Under the pieces are notes generated by a model, which saw only the letters and a program-made list of their open reading frames with translations, was not told where the DNA came from and ran no database searches. From Elgaria multicarinata webbii (Eukaryota; Chordata; Lepidosauria; Squamata; Anguidae), in the NCBI RefSeq assembly GCF_023053635.1, contig NC_086178.1, positions 90,628,226-90,692,225 of the forward strand: 64,000 nucleotides of DNA, in the 5' to 3' direction. Numbering within the stretch: the stretch's first letter is position 1; each line of letters opens with the position of its first letter. The position numbers and the translations under genes are program-made. Positions 1 to 11,706 of the stretch are shown here, piece by piece.

Positions 1-197
1 TTGGGATGCTGCATCATGACACAGGATCATTCAGATAGTTCTTGTAATAAAGTGATGCCTCCCACTGATGGCCACCACGCCTCCTCCCCACTACCTGAAG
101 CCTCCTGAGAATGATGCAATGTGATGATGTAGCATCATTTCAAGGGGTAAAAATGGCAGCCAAGAGGTGGCAGCAAAATCACATTAAGTGTGTGTAT

Positions 198-201
<4 letters not shown>

Positions 202-241
<40 letters not shown>
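202..241. repeat. (AG)n microsatellite
   Basis: A run of about 40 bases of AG dinucleotides with one interruption. Confidence 0.95.
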
Positions 242-358
242 TTTGTAAAGCTCTGCTGCTGCCACCACCAAAGCAAGTCTCCCCTCCCAAAAACATTTGT
301 GAAATTATTTCCCAAAGAAGAGCCAAAATGCACACATAGTGTTTTGCAGCTTGTCAAG

Positions 359-691
359 CAGGGGTGTTGAATCTTTTCAGACTGAGAGCTGAATTCCATT
401 TTGGATAAGCTCTTGGGGACCACATTCCAGGGGCGGGCAGGGCCAAGATACCTGCCTATTTTAGTTTAAAGCTCTTGCTGCCAGTAACTGAGGCTTAGGA
501 GAGGCATCTCAACCTTTCAAAATGGGAGAAAACATGCAAAGGCCAGAAAACCACCGAATGATCAGCAGTTGTGAAAAGTGGGCACGGCCAGAGGAAGGGG
601 GCGTGGCCTTCTGGGGCACTCCAGAAGGTTGGATTGGAACCCCAGGTAGGCCAGATGTGGCCCACGGGCCTGAGGTTCTGCATCCCTACTG
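359..691 (+). mobile_element. Non-autonomous hAT (Charlie-like) element, copy 1
   Basis: Starts CAGGGGTGTTGAATC, typical of hAT termini, and ends GAGGTTCTGCATCCCTACTG. Shares diagnostic internal blocks (AAAGCTCTTGCTGCCAGTAA, then CTTAGGAGAGGCAT, then a GGAAGGGGGCGTGGCC block) with copies at 17826, 28425, 36372, 49800 and 58978. About 330 bp, no coding capacity. Confidence 0.75.
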
Positions 692-1046
692 TAAAGGTTC
701 ACAAAAGTAAGGTGATCACTTTGTTCCAACCCTAGCTTCTACTACCATTTTCTCTGTATTCAGAGTGCTTTAAACAGGATTGAAACTTCACAAATGGTAA
801 CTAGGGTCACATCCTGACCAGAAGAAGAAGAAGAAAAAAGAAGAAAAGGACTGGCCGAGTCCTGTACGTTTTACAGGTGTTTGATATGCAGATATCAACA
901 GGCAAAGCATTTGATGGCATGGTGGCAAATATTGGCACCTGCTAATTTCTGAAAAACAAGCTACTGTTAAAAGGACACCTGCGTTCAAAGTTTAGCAACC
1001 CTAAACGCAACAGAAACTTGCATAAATAGCTGCAGACACTGGATGC

Positions 1047-1230
1047 TTCCAGATGAGGCTGCTCCATTCACAGAATTTTACTGGGCGGTCAGATGGCATC
1101 ACCTTCAATTTGCAGCCTTCTCATGTTTTCCCACTGCTGCTTCCGCCCTTTAAAAAATCCATTAAGGAAGAAAAGATGGAATAGCTGCAGAATTCCTTTT
1201 GCCTGGTAGCGCTAGGAGGCTTCCTTCTGG
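1047..1230 (+). mobile_element. Short MITE with TTCCAGATGAGGC terminus, copy 1
   Basis: Begins TTCCAGATGAGGCTGCTCC and has a weak inverted counterpart at its right end. Its internal CCATTCACAGAATTTTAC and ATCCATTAAGG words recur in order in the copy at 11868-12072. The superfamily is not clear. Confidence 0.5.
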
Positions 1231-1599
1231 AATCACCCTTTCTCATAATTTAAAAAGTTCAACAACAGAAAGTATCCTTTATTTTTGTTACACTGTGAAC
1301 AACATCACTACTTTTACAAGACAAAACAACTAGTTAATAAAATGGCAAATAAAGAGTTCTGACATAGGTAATCTTTACTCACAGTGCTGTATAGAAGACA
1401 AAGGACTAATATGGGTAGTAAACACTTTGATTCAGCAAATGAATTCTCTGCTTGAGTTTGGCTTTGAGTTTCAAGGATACTTCCTTATCTGAATTCACAC
1501 TCCATTTTCTTGGTTGTTTTATTGTTTAGAATTTGGAATTGATGATGAATATTAGTCATGAGATTTTAATTAGGTAGGGTTTCCAACTTTGTTTTATCA

Positions 1600-1800
1600 G
1601 CCCTGGCTCCTGTGCCTTTAACAGCCGCTTGATCTATAGGCATTAGCACAGGGATAGGTAACTTGTAGGCCAAAACATCTGGAGGGCCACAAGTCAACTA
1701 CCCCAGTGTAGGAAGTGATAATGTTTATCTCAATGCTATGGAAAGCTTCATCGGCTGATTTCTGCAGGTCAAGCTGCTGTTAAAGGCACAGGAGCAGAAT
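1600..1800. mobile_element. Palindromic MITE with a second MITE fragment inside
   Basis: GGCTCCTGTGCCTTTAACAG near 1604 is mirrored by GCTGTTAAAGGCACAGGAGC near 1777-1796. A fragment of the GGAGGGCCACAAGT repeat type (related to 7033-7165) sits between the arms at about 1655-1712. No clean target duplication is visible. Confidence 0.5.
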
Positions 1801-1929
1801 AGTCAGGTTTTTTCCAGGTCAGTTGGCAATGTCATCCTGCAGAACTGCATCTCTTCCTGAAATGAAGTGAATTTGTTATGTTCTCTTTGGATGGAACAGT
1901 TAAAGACCAATTAGTCATCCTGGGATCTT

Positions 1930-1967
1930 GTTTGAAGGTCAGCCATTAACAGCCTTCTCCTACAGGA
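1930..1967 (-). mobile_element. CR1 LINE, distal part beyond an inserted hAT element
   Basis: The reverse complement reads GTAGGAGAAGGCTGTTAATG, the expected continuation of the CR1 piece at 3431-3815. The two parts are separated by the element at 1970-3430. Confidence 0.6.
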
Positions 1968-1969
1968 CT

Positions 1970-3430
1970 TAGGGTGACTATATGATTGGATTTGCCTGGA
2001 TTTGTCCGGGTTTTGATGACAAATCCGGGAGGGGGAGGGGAAATCCGGATTTTCCCAAAGAGGAGCTCTAATGGGAATTAACAAAAATGCTTCTCTCCGT
2101 CGTTTTTTAAGATAAAGACATGAAACTTGGTACAATGGTAGCTCTTAGGAAGGGCTTTAGTCATACCAAATTTGAAACAGATCCGTTCATTCATTGATTT
2201 TTTAGGATTTTTTTTAAAAATTGAGGTTTTAAAATTATTATTTTTAAAATTGTCATTTTTAAAGATAAAGAGATGAAACTTTGCACCATGATAGGATTTA
2301 GGTAGAGCTTTAGCCACACCAAATTTGAAACAGATCTGTTCATCCATTGATTTTTTAGGAATTTTTTAAAATTGAGGTTTTTAAATTATTTTTTAAACTG
2401 TCATTTTTAAAGATAAAGAGCTAAAAGTTGGCGCCATGATAGCTTTTAGGTAGAGCTTTAGCCATACCAAATTTGAAACAGATCTGTTCATTCATTGATT
2501 TTTAGGAATTTTTTAAAATTTGAGGATTTAATTTTTAAAAAATTTTTTTTTTTAAAGTTAAAGACATGAAACTTGGCACCATGATTGCTCTTAACAAGGA
2601 CTTTAGCTATGCCAAGTTTGAAACAGATCTGTCCATCCATTGAGTTTTAGGATTTTTTAAAAAGTTTGAGTTTTAAAATTATTTTTTAAAGATGACATTT
2701 TTAAAAGATAAAGAGCTGAAAGTTGGCACCATGATAGCTCTTAAGGAGAGATTTAGCCATGCCAGATTTGAATCAGATCTGTTCATCCATTGTTTTTTAA
2801 GGATTTTTTTAAAAGTTCAAAGTTTTAAAATTATTGTGTTTTAAAACTGCTGGAGCCATATCCTTCAAACTCAGGTTGTCAAACCTCTTCTTTGGGGTTT
2901 TGCATATTGAGCAGTTTCAGCCCTTGGCATTAAGGGGATCTCCAGTCTTTAGGTAAACTGCCACAACACCCACCCTAATGTTAGAGTAGAGAAACTTGTG
3001 ACAATTATACACAAGCTTTTTTAAAAAATTGAAATGAAAAAAAGCCAGCCATCCAGCTGGCCAGTAGCAAACCCTGTTAACAACAACAGCAGCTTGCAGT
3101 GAGTGAAGACACAGTCAGAAAAGATATTTGAGGGAAGGGGAGACTGTATCACACAAAGCATAGCAAAAGCTTCAAAGTACAGCAAAACCTACAAAAGTAG
3201 GAGTGAGTGAAGTTAATTTCAGATACATTGAATCTCTCACTTGTTCTTTATTTCAGTGATTTTAACATGAAGATGCTATGTAGAACAGATTTGTCTTAAA
3301 TGTGTGCTATAAAATCAGACATGTGACCAAGTCTATGTTCGGGTGGGCACGCCCCCTTGGTGCTGGATACGCCCCCTTGGGGGCCGACCATGTTGTCCTC
3401 CTTTTTGGTTTCCAAAATATGGTCACCCTA
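1970..3430. mobile_element. hAT-type DNA transposon carrying a tandem array
   Basis: The ends are TAGGGTGACTATATG and ATATGGTCACCCTA, inverted and shared with the palindromic family at 7769, 28492, 30074 and 60980. The flanks CTACAGGA (1960-1967) and CTCCAGGA (3431-3438) agree at 7 of 8 bases, which fits a hAT 8-bp duplication if two bases (1968-1969) belong to the element. The insertion splits a CR1 copy. No transposase frame is seen; the interior is AT-rich and dominated by the array at 2100-2850. Confidence 0.7.
2100..2850. repeat. ~150-bp tandem array, five units
   Basis: The unit word GATAAAG (GTTAAAG in unit 4) recurs at 2111, 2264, 2412, 2557 and 2707, spacing 145-153 bp. Each unit reads roughly AAAGATAAAGACATGAAAC, TTGGCACCATGATAGCTCTT, AAATTTGAAACAGATCTGTT, then CATCCATTGATTTTTTAGG. 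The units are clearly diverged from one another. The unit resembles the interior of family R (12951, 21575, 26218, 35111). Confidence 0.85.
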
Positions 3431-3815
3431 CTCCAGGAATTTATCCAACCCCCTTTTAAAGCCATCCAAATGGGTGGCCATCATTACATCTTCTGGTAGC
3501 AAATACCACTGTTTAACTATGCACTGTGTTAAGAAGTACCTCCTTTTATCTGTGCTGAATCTCCCACCAATCAGCTCCAGGGATGACCCCTGGTTCAAGT
3601 ATTTTGAGAGAAGGAGAAAAATGTCTCCCTATCTATATTCTCCACACTATGGATAATTTTGTACACCTCTATCATGTCTTCCCTTCGCCTCCTTTTTTCC
3701 AAGCTAAACAATGCCAGGTGTTATAACATTCCTTCATAGGGAGATGCTCCATCCCCTTGATCATTTTTGTTGCTCTTTTCTGCACTTTCCTCAGCTGTAC
3801 AATATTTTCCTCTTA
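3431..3815 (-). mobile_element. CR1 LINE fragment, ORF2 C-terminal region
   Basis: The reverse complement resembles the end of CR1 ORF2: a block like RRRLREDMIEVYKI, then a TRGHP-like block and a DGFKRGLDKF-like end, with stops and shifts. A hAT element interrupts it at its distal side. Followed on the proximal side by (ATT)n. Confidence 0.7.
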
Positions 3816-3818
3816 CTG

Positions 3819-3824
<6 letters not shown>

Positions 3825-3866
<42 letters not shown>

Positions 3867-3867
3867 G
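3825..3867. repeat. (ATT)n microsatellite
   Basis: About 43 bases of pure ATT repeat. Confidence 0.95.
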
Positions 3868-4286
3868 AGGTAGCACAGCCAGCAGTCTCTAATAGATGAG
3901 GTAATTGACCACTCACAGTCAACTCTGCTCCTGCTGAGGCGCCTACTTCCAAATCACCCTTTTATCTGCTTCCCCTTTAAATTCAGGCCTAGATCCCAAA
4001 ATTTCATCAGCGGCCCCTTCTGAACATACATGAGAGAAATATGTATTTATAAATGGAAATGTTTTATAAAACCTGGCCTGTGCCATATTGTCATATCAAA
4101 ACTTGGGACTAGAAGAACAGGAAGTTCCCCAAACCAAACATCATATCCTTTCACTTAGATGTCTACAGTGGCAAAGGGTTTGGTCTTGAAAAGTTTACTT
4201 GAAGCGTGTCTGGTTCACATGCTCAGAAAATAAGATAATGATATCTAGCAAAGTCTATCCTTCAGTCAGAGGGGTCTCAAATATCC

Positions 4287-5178
4287 TTACATATCCCAAG
4301 CTGGGACGCTGACAGTATTGGGAGAGCAACTTTTACTGTCCAAATCCTCCACCATCAGCCCATGGTGAGCTACCCGCCCATTCCTCGCAGGAAACAATCC
4401 TGTTCTCAATAGGCTGCTTTGGCCAGACTCAGAGGGCTGTGCTGAGTCACTGCCGTGAACTTCCACAAAAATCCGATTGCGTGCCCCAAAAAGGAATCCA
4501 CTGTTGTTCTGACCGGAATAGGTGTCCTTGTGCTCCCTTTCCATGGAGCAGAGCTGAACTTTGAAGGCCTCTTGGAAGCCTCTCCGGAAGTTCTCATTGA
4601 AGTACCCATAGATGATTGGGTTAATGCTGCTGTTAAAGAAAGCCAGCCAATGGGCAAATGGAAAGAAATAAACGGTAATGAGGTTGAGTCGATCCTCAGT
4701 GAGGTTCCCATAGTCAGTCAGCAGCATTAATGTCCACAAGGGCAACCAAGAGAGAGTGAAGAATAATGCCACAATGATCAACATATTGATCACTTTGATC
4801 TTCCTCCTGGAGACCCTTCTCCCCTCATGCTCCTCCAACTGGGAGCCTCGTATGGGAGCGGACGATTTGAAGAGTTTGAAGGCAATGCGGGCGTACATGA
4901 TCACAATTGAGGTGAGAGGGGCAAGGTAAATGTGTGAGAAAAGAACCGTTGTGTAGATTTTACGCATCTCTTTGTCTGGCCAGGCCTCCCAGCAGGAGTA
5001 GAGCGGGTAGGAGTTGTTGTAGGCATCTAGCATGAAGTGGTAGTCATCCCTGGTGACAGTCAAGGTGACTGCAGAGGGGCACATGATGATTAGGGCTAAG
5101 ACCCAAATGATAACAATGGTGATCAGGGCTTTCCGTAGGCTTAGTTTCTGTCGGAATGGGTATACTATACATCGGAAC
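4287..5178 (-). CDS. NPFFR1: NPFFR1 coding exon 4 (TM4 to stop) and 3' UTR start
   Basis: Begins RFRCIVYPFRQKLSLRKAL after the acceptor CTCTGCCAG ending at 5179 and runs to TAA at 4289-4287. It holds TM4-TM7, the ECL2 cysteine in YSCWEAW, a basic third intracellular loop, FTLSWLPLW in TM6, NPIIY in TM7, and helix 8 with NENFRRGFQEAF. The open frame continues upstream to 5393, but that part is intron and repeat. There is no AATAAA in the first 850 bp past the stop; two TATAAA variants at 4046-4051 and 4063-4068 are the nearest poly(A)-signal-like words. The 3' end is unproven. Confidence 0.96.
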
Positions 5179-5930
5179 CTGGCAGAGAAGGAAACAGCAA
5201 TATATTTCAGATATTGGAGCAGGAGTAAGAAACAAGCATTTCCTTTATTGGGGCTGCTCAGGCAACACACTAACCCACATTCAGTGGTTGAGTGTGTCTG
5301 TTGTTGTTGAACTGTGGCTTGTTTGTTGAACTGTGGATTAGTGTGTTGCCTAAAGCCAGGATATTTTCCGCAGGGCGGCTTGTTAGCATGCAACCTGGCT
5401 TCTTTTTCTCAAACAAGCTCCCTTCAGAACCCATGGTTTGTTGTTGGATTATTCAGGGTGGTTAACAAGCCACGCTTCATGGTTAACAAGCTATCCTGTG
5501 CATGTTCAGACAACACACTAACCCATGGTTCAACAAACAATCCATGGGTGAACAACAACCCACATTCAACCACTGAGTATGGGTTAGCATGATGTCTGAA
5601 TTATCATGTACCAGAAGAATGCAAGTTCAAAGGGCCTTTTGTAAGTGATATCTTGAGGATACCCTTGGCAGTCTCTCCCCACTCCCACCTGGTATGTTAA
5701 TAACAACATACAAAAAAATCCCTGTTTGTGTCCTGACCTTCTAGCTTCTCTAAAAGGAGATGATAATTGTGGGACAAAGGTCATTCAAAGGAAGCATTTG
5801 TACAAACTGATTCAACAAATCCTTGTTAGCAATTGTGAGCTGCAAACTACCTCACAGGATTCTTGTGATGATAAAATGGAATAACCCATATGTATACCAC
5901 CCTGAGCTCCTTGGGAGAAGGGTGGAATGA

Positions 5931-5985
<55 letters not shown>

Positions 5986-8900
5986 CCTACTGCTTAACTG
6001 AAGTATTCAAAAAGAGCTAACAAGAAGTAAAAAACAATGCAATATGAAGTAAATTCTCAGAGATTCCTTAAACAGACACATATAAATACCAACCCAACGT
6101 TTTCTGTAGCCAATGGAGAGGATTATGTTTGAGACCAGTGGAAGCTATGAAGTATGCATAGCTGGTTTGTGTTCATTGGTATGGAGTATCCTGAAGCAGG
6201 AGGTACCTGCTTTTGCTAGAGATTTTTTTAATATATATCAATATATATTTTCTGCATAGGCTATTGGTAAACACTGCCTGAAACAAAGGAACATGAGTTA
6301 GGAGATTTGGCCCCATGTATTTTGCATCTATGTTTATTTCTCCTGCTCCTGAAAATGGTGTATAAATCTAATAGCCTACACCAGACTTCCCCAACCTCGG
6401 GCCCTCCAGATGTATTGGACTGCAACTCCCATAATGCTGCATGCTGGTCAGGATAATGGGAAGTGTAGTCCAATATATCTGAAGGGCACCAGGTTGGGGG
6501 AGGCTGGCCTACACCCTTCATATATGTTTCTTTATTAAAATTTGATATCCTGCGCTTGACTTCAAGTAGAACTCTCTTCTTCAAAATTTATACATATTCT
6601 ACTGTACAGGATTTCAGGAAGCTGGGAGTAGTAGAGTCAGGTAAAATGACAAAATAATAATTTTAATAATAATAATTCAAACCACAGACAGAATGCCAAT
6701 GTAGCCCAGTTGTTCAAGAATTGGCTGGGCTGGAGAATTTGTTTTTAGGACCACAATGGATCTCGGTCCTTTCATTGTCAAATCCACTCATGTTTCCTCC
6801 TCCAATCTCCCTTTGTTTCAGCTCCCAAATTTAGGGGGGAAGGGAGAAAAGGCATTGCTGTTGTTGCTTTTGTTAAACCAGCCTTCCCCAACCAGATGTG
6901 TTGGAATATAGCTGCCATAATCCCCCAGACAGCTGGCGGGGGAAGTCAGAAACTCTTACCAATTTATGGCACATCACCAGCCTGATCTACCTGCTTCCCA
7001 TCCCAGATCTAACAGTATAAGATATTCATATATCAGGCCCTCCAGATGCTTTGGCCTACAACTCCCATGATCCCTCACCATTGGCTGTACTGGCTTGGGG
7101 TGGTGGGAGTTATAGACCAAAACATGTGGGCGGAAGGCCAAGTTGCCCATCCCTAGTATATTGTTCATAGGTGAGCTTTTTATGGCTTTATGACTTAACA
7201 TTCTGACTGCAGGGAAAGGAACAGAAAACAAAACGAGTGATGCGAACTTACCTTTCTACGGCAATGGCTACCAAAGTGAACACAGAAGCTGAGACAGACA
7301 TCCCTTGGACCAGCCCACTCATTTTACACATGATAACATCAAACGGCCAGCCTGGAATGGTACAGAGAGAGTCACTGCAACGTACTGACATAACAGGCCC
7401 CGACAGAGAACAATTTAACAAAACCAGAGCGAGCCCGAGTCTTGTTCAGGGGCTGCGAAAGCACACAAAATTGAACATAAATGTCAATTTGAGAAACAGT
7501 TGATTGGCATTTTGCAGAGGGAAGCTCTACACTTGGCTGCACGGTCCTCTAGTTGGAAAGAGAGTAAAAAAGAAAGAAAAAGAGCACAAGGGAAGATTTA
7601 TTTAAACATGTTCTTAATCTGAATTCTTGCCACTCAAAACCTGGGAGAAGGGAATGACCCTGGCTGGGGTTGGTGGGGAGTTGTAGTACAATTCATCTGG
7701 ATGGCACCAGGTTGGGAAAAAATGTACTAGACTGGGCTGAACTCAGTAGCCTCTACTTCAGGCAGGACTAGGGTGACCATATGAAAAGTAGGACAGGGCT
7801 CCTGTATCTTTAACAGTTGCATAGAAAAGGGAATTTCAGCAGGTGTCATTTGTGTATATGGAGAACCTGGTGAAGTCCCCTCTTCATCACAACAGTTAAA
7901 GCTGCAGGAGCTATACTAGGGCCCTTCCACACGCCGTACTGAAGGCGCATGTATGCGCCCCAAGTACGACCCCAAAACGATAGTGTGCACTACAGCCAGA
8001 AGAGGCAGAGGAGGCGGCGGCTGGGGAATCCGGGTGTGTCCTTGCCGCTGCTGCCGCCGCCGCCTCCCCGCCGGCCTCCTGCTGCCTGGGTAAGAGTGAC
8101 CCGGGTCGGAGAGCTCGGCTTCCGCCTTCGCTGAGCTCTCCGCAGGAGGCCGTCGGGGAGGCGGCAGCGGCTGGGGAATCTGGGCGCGTCCTTGCTGCCG
8201 CCGCCGCCTCCCCGCCGGCCTCCTGCTGCCGGGGTAAGAGCGACCCAGGTCAGAGAGCTCGGCGGAGGCGGAAGCTGAGCTCTCCGACCTGGGTCGCTCT
8301 TACCCAGGCAGCAGGAGGCCGGCGGGGAGGCGGCAGCAAGGACGCGCCCGGATTCCCCAGCCTCCTCCTCCTCCGTCTCTTCTGGCTGTAGTACACACTA
8401 TCGTTTTTGGGTCGTACTTGGGGCGCATGAATGTGCCTTCAGTACGGCGTGTGGAAGGGCCCCTAGAATGACCAGATTTAAAAGAGGGCAGGGCACCTGC
8501 AACTTTAACTGTTGTGATGAAGAGGGAATTTCCCCAGGTTCCCCATATGTACAAATGACACCTGCTGAAATTCCGTTTTCAATACAACTGTTAAAGTTAC
8601 AGGAGCCCTGTCCTCCTTTTCATATGGTCAGCCTAGGCAGGACTATACAATAAGAACATAAGAAGAGCCCTGCTGGATCACACCAAGGGCCCATCTAGTC
8701 CCACACTCTCTTCACGCAGTGATCGACCAGGGACCCACAAGCAGGACATGGTGCAACGGCACCCTCCCACCCATATTTCCCAGCAACTGGTTTATATACT
8801 GGCTTACCGCCTCTGATAGTGGAGGGAGTACAAAGCCATCAGGACTAGTAGCCATAAGACAGAGTGAAACAGCTGTCTCCGTTAGTAGATTGTGGGCACC

Positions 8901-11631
8901 ATTAAACGACAGCCAATTGTCAATTATTTAATGTGTTATTATTAAGGCTGCAATCTTGAATTGCTTGCATAATCCAGTAGAAACACATATTTCTTCTATG
9001 CACCATTAACCATGCTGAGGCCCATTGATTTGAATAGGTCTAGGTGTGCTTAGCTCTGAACAGGATGAAGTCTGTAAGTTTCATGCTTCTTTCAAAAACA
9101 TATCTATATGAAGGGTTTGGAGATATGCAAATATATTTAAACTTAATTAGAAGTAAGCCCCATGGAGTTCAATAGGATTTATTCCCAGAAAAGTGTGGAT
9201 TGGATTGCAACCTTAATGAGTTAAAATCATTTTTTAAAAAAATTGATTGGCTGCCCTATTATATATATTTACTGCGGGAAGTAATTAAGATTTGCCACGT
9301 CAAGCACCAAAATGTTCCCAGATAGTATGTCACTTCACTGATCAGAGAGCTGTATGCTCATTGATCATGCTGCTTCAGAATTACTTCAAAGCCTGTAAAG
9401 GTAGTGTTCAGCCTATAATGTTTGCAGTTTCCTCTAGATGTCTCTATTCCCTATGTGATCACAATCACCTCCAATTCTAAATGGTCAGATCTGTGCTTAG
9501 GACTCAGCATGCTGAATGCCACGGCATCATTCCCACTTTAGACTTTTTAGAATTGAAGCCTTTTTCAAAAGGGAATGCAGAACACCTTTCTGTTCACAAT
9601 CATTGTTTCCTTTTATCACTGGTGTCTCATGTGATGGGGGGATTTTAGCTGATTAGACATACTCTGAAAGATAAATGGTGGACTGGCTATTGGCAAAGCT
9701 ATGTGTGCTGTTTGCCAAGAATGTCAGCTGCTTCTGCTTCTGCTGCTGCATCTTTTAAAGCAAGTTTCTAGCCCTTATTGATGCAAAGATTTGAATGTGT
9801 AGAGGCAATGCTTAGTTAAATGTCAGAAGTAAAAGGGATTGCTGCATAAGATTACCAGTGTCAGGAGAAGGATTTCAGTGCTTTGCATAGCAACTTTCTA
9901 TGACTAACAGAACCAGAATAATTTGTGCAAAATGATAAAATATTAGAAGTATAGAAATGTATTTAATTTGCATTGTATATACAAAGCTGCAGATTTTGAA
10001 TTACTGGTGCAAAATAGCCCAGTGATCTAGTTGAGGATGAGACTTGGTATGCAAGTCACATATTTCAAACTATGTGCAAAGCACCATCGGCTTATGCTGC
10101 TGTGTGTGTGTTTGAGCAATGAACCAACCACTTTTTGCTTCATTCCTCCCATTAGAAGAGCTACTGAAGGCTGTCTATTAACTCCCTGGGTCTCAGCTGA
10201 GTGAGTCTTCAAAGTTATCGATGCATTCCTGCTTGCTTCATGGTTGTAGCCTTTGATGTGGCAGAAGGGACATTGCCCGAATGGTAGCCATCACTTGATG
10301 GGGAGAAAGGCATACGCAGGGCCATGTAACGTTTCCTGTTCCCTCTGGCATTCACACATGCTGGCAAACTGACCCGGGACACCTGATCAGTGAGACTTCT
10401 TTTATTGGAGGAAATCCCACGGTAAAAAGCTTAGTGGTTACACACTTCAGAAATACTTAAAGCTGATTGATGGTGAGAAAGCTTTAGGCTCCAAGATAAC
10501 ATACAGTCAAAATGCTACTCACTACAATAACCTGGTTTCCCAGTAGCCATCTCAATGGTTCCAAAAACGAGTTCCACACTTGACCAAGGGAGGGGAAAGA
10601 TTCCTGATACGATCCTTCAGGCAATCACAATGGGACATCTTGGAAGGCTTAACCAACCATGACTAGGGAGCTAGCCCAAACATAGATCATTTGTTGGTAA
10701 CTCAAGGAACATGGCCACAGCCTAAACAAGATCACAGGGAAGGTAAAAATCTCAGGCACAAGAACTCCTTTGCATGTACTATAGCACCGGGAACTCCCTG
10801 CCACCTGAGTCTGCAGAGAAAAAGTCTAACAATAAAAATGAACCCCAGTCTACCCTTACATTGAGCAGTTAATAACACACACAACCCACAGCAAATGTGA
10901 GTTCAAGTCTATGAAAAGCCTCACAGTACTTTTCATGGTACAGTCCTTTGTAATCCAAAGTCCAAATAGAAGAGAGTCCATGTGCAGAGTGCTTTCAAAG
11001 TCCTAAATGTTGATGGATCCAAACGGGGAGGGATTTCAGGCCATGAGTTGAAAGATGATCCTAGCAAAGGCTCCTTGCCTTTGCTCCAGCTTATAAAGGG
11101 AGGTGTAGGTCTGCCACAAACCACCCAATAGACAGGGCTCTGACCCATAAATCATGCCCCTGTCCAAACAGGGCGGCACTGCTCACTAAGATGCTACAAT
11201 CTGAGTGACCCCTTCAACAAGGCCCCCCACCTTTTTAAACACTCTATCAGTTTCCCAGAGAACTCCAACCAGCTCAAGGCCAGAGGGTAGAGGGGTGTGT
11301 GAACCCTTTCCCTGAGAATCCTGACAGAGATAAGCTTGCACAGACATTCCAAACCAGTTATTGATAAATCTACTTACAACTTGCAGAAACCTGTACCTGA
11401 CAGACCAACATCCAGAATGTCATTCATTGAGGGGGAAAGGAGGTAAAGTCACAGAATATTTCACCAATATCTATCCACAAATGGCAGCTTTCAGAACTCA
11501 AAGACTGAGACATGAATTTGTTTGGTATCACTGAAGGGGATGCTAGTCAACCTAAAGTACACTAAATTTTGCAAAGTTGAAATTGCTATACAGCTGAGCC
11601 TCGGAGAAAAAAGATATACCCACCTTTTTAA

Positions 11632-11706
<75 letters not shown>

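Noticed and set aside
2100-2850. CRISPR-like array
   Set aside because: Units are contiguous, about 150 bp and diverged, with no short repeat-spacer pattern, in vertebrate intergenic DNA.
5179-5393. N-terminal extension of the exon 4 frame (368-aa ORF)
   Set aside because: It lies beyond a clear CTCTGCCAG acceptor and runs into a MITE; the TM3 sequence is supplied by exon 3 instead.
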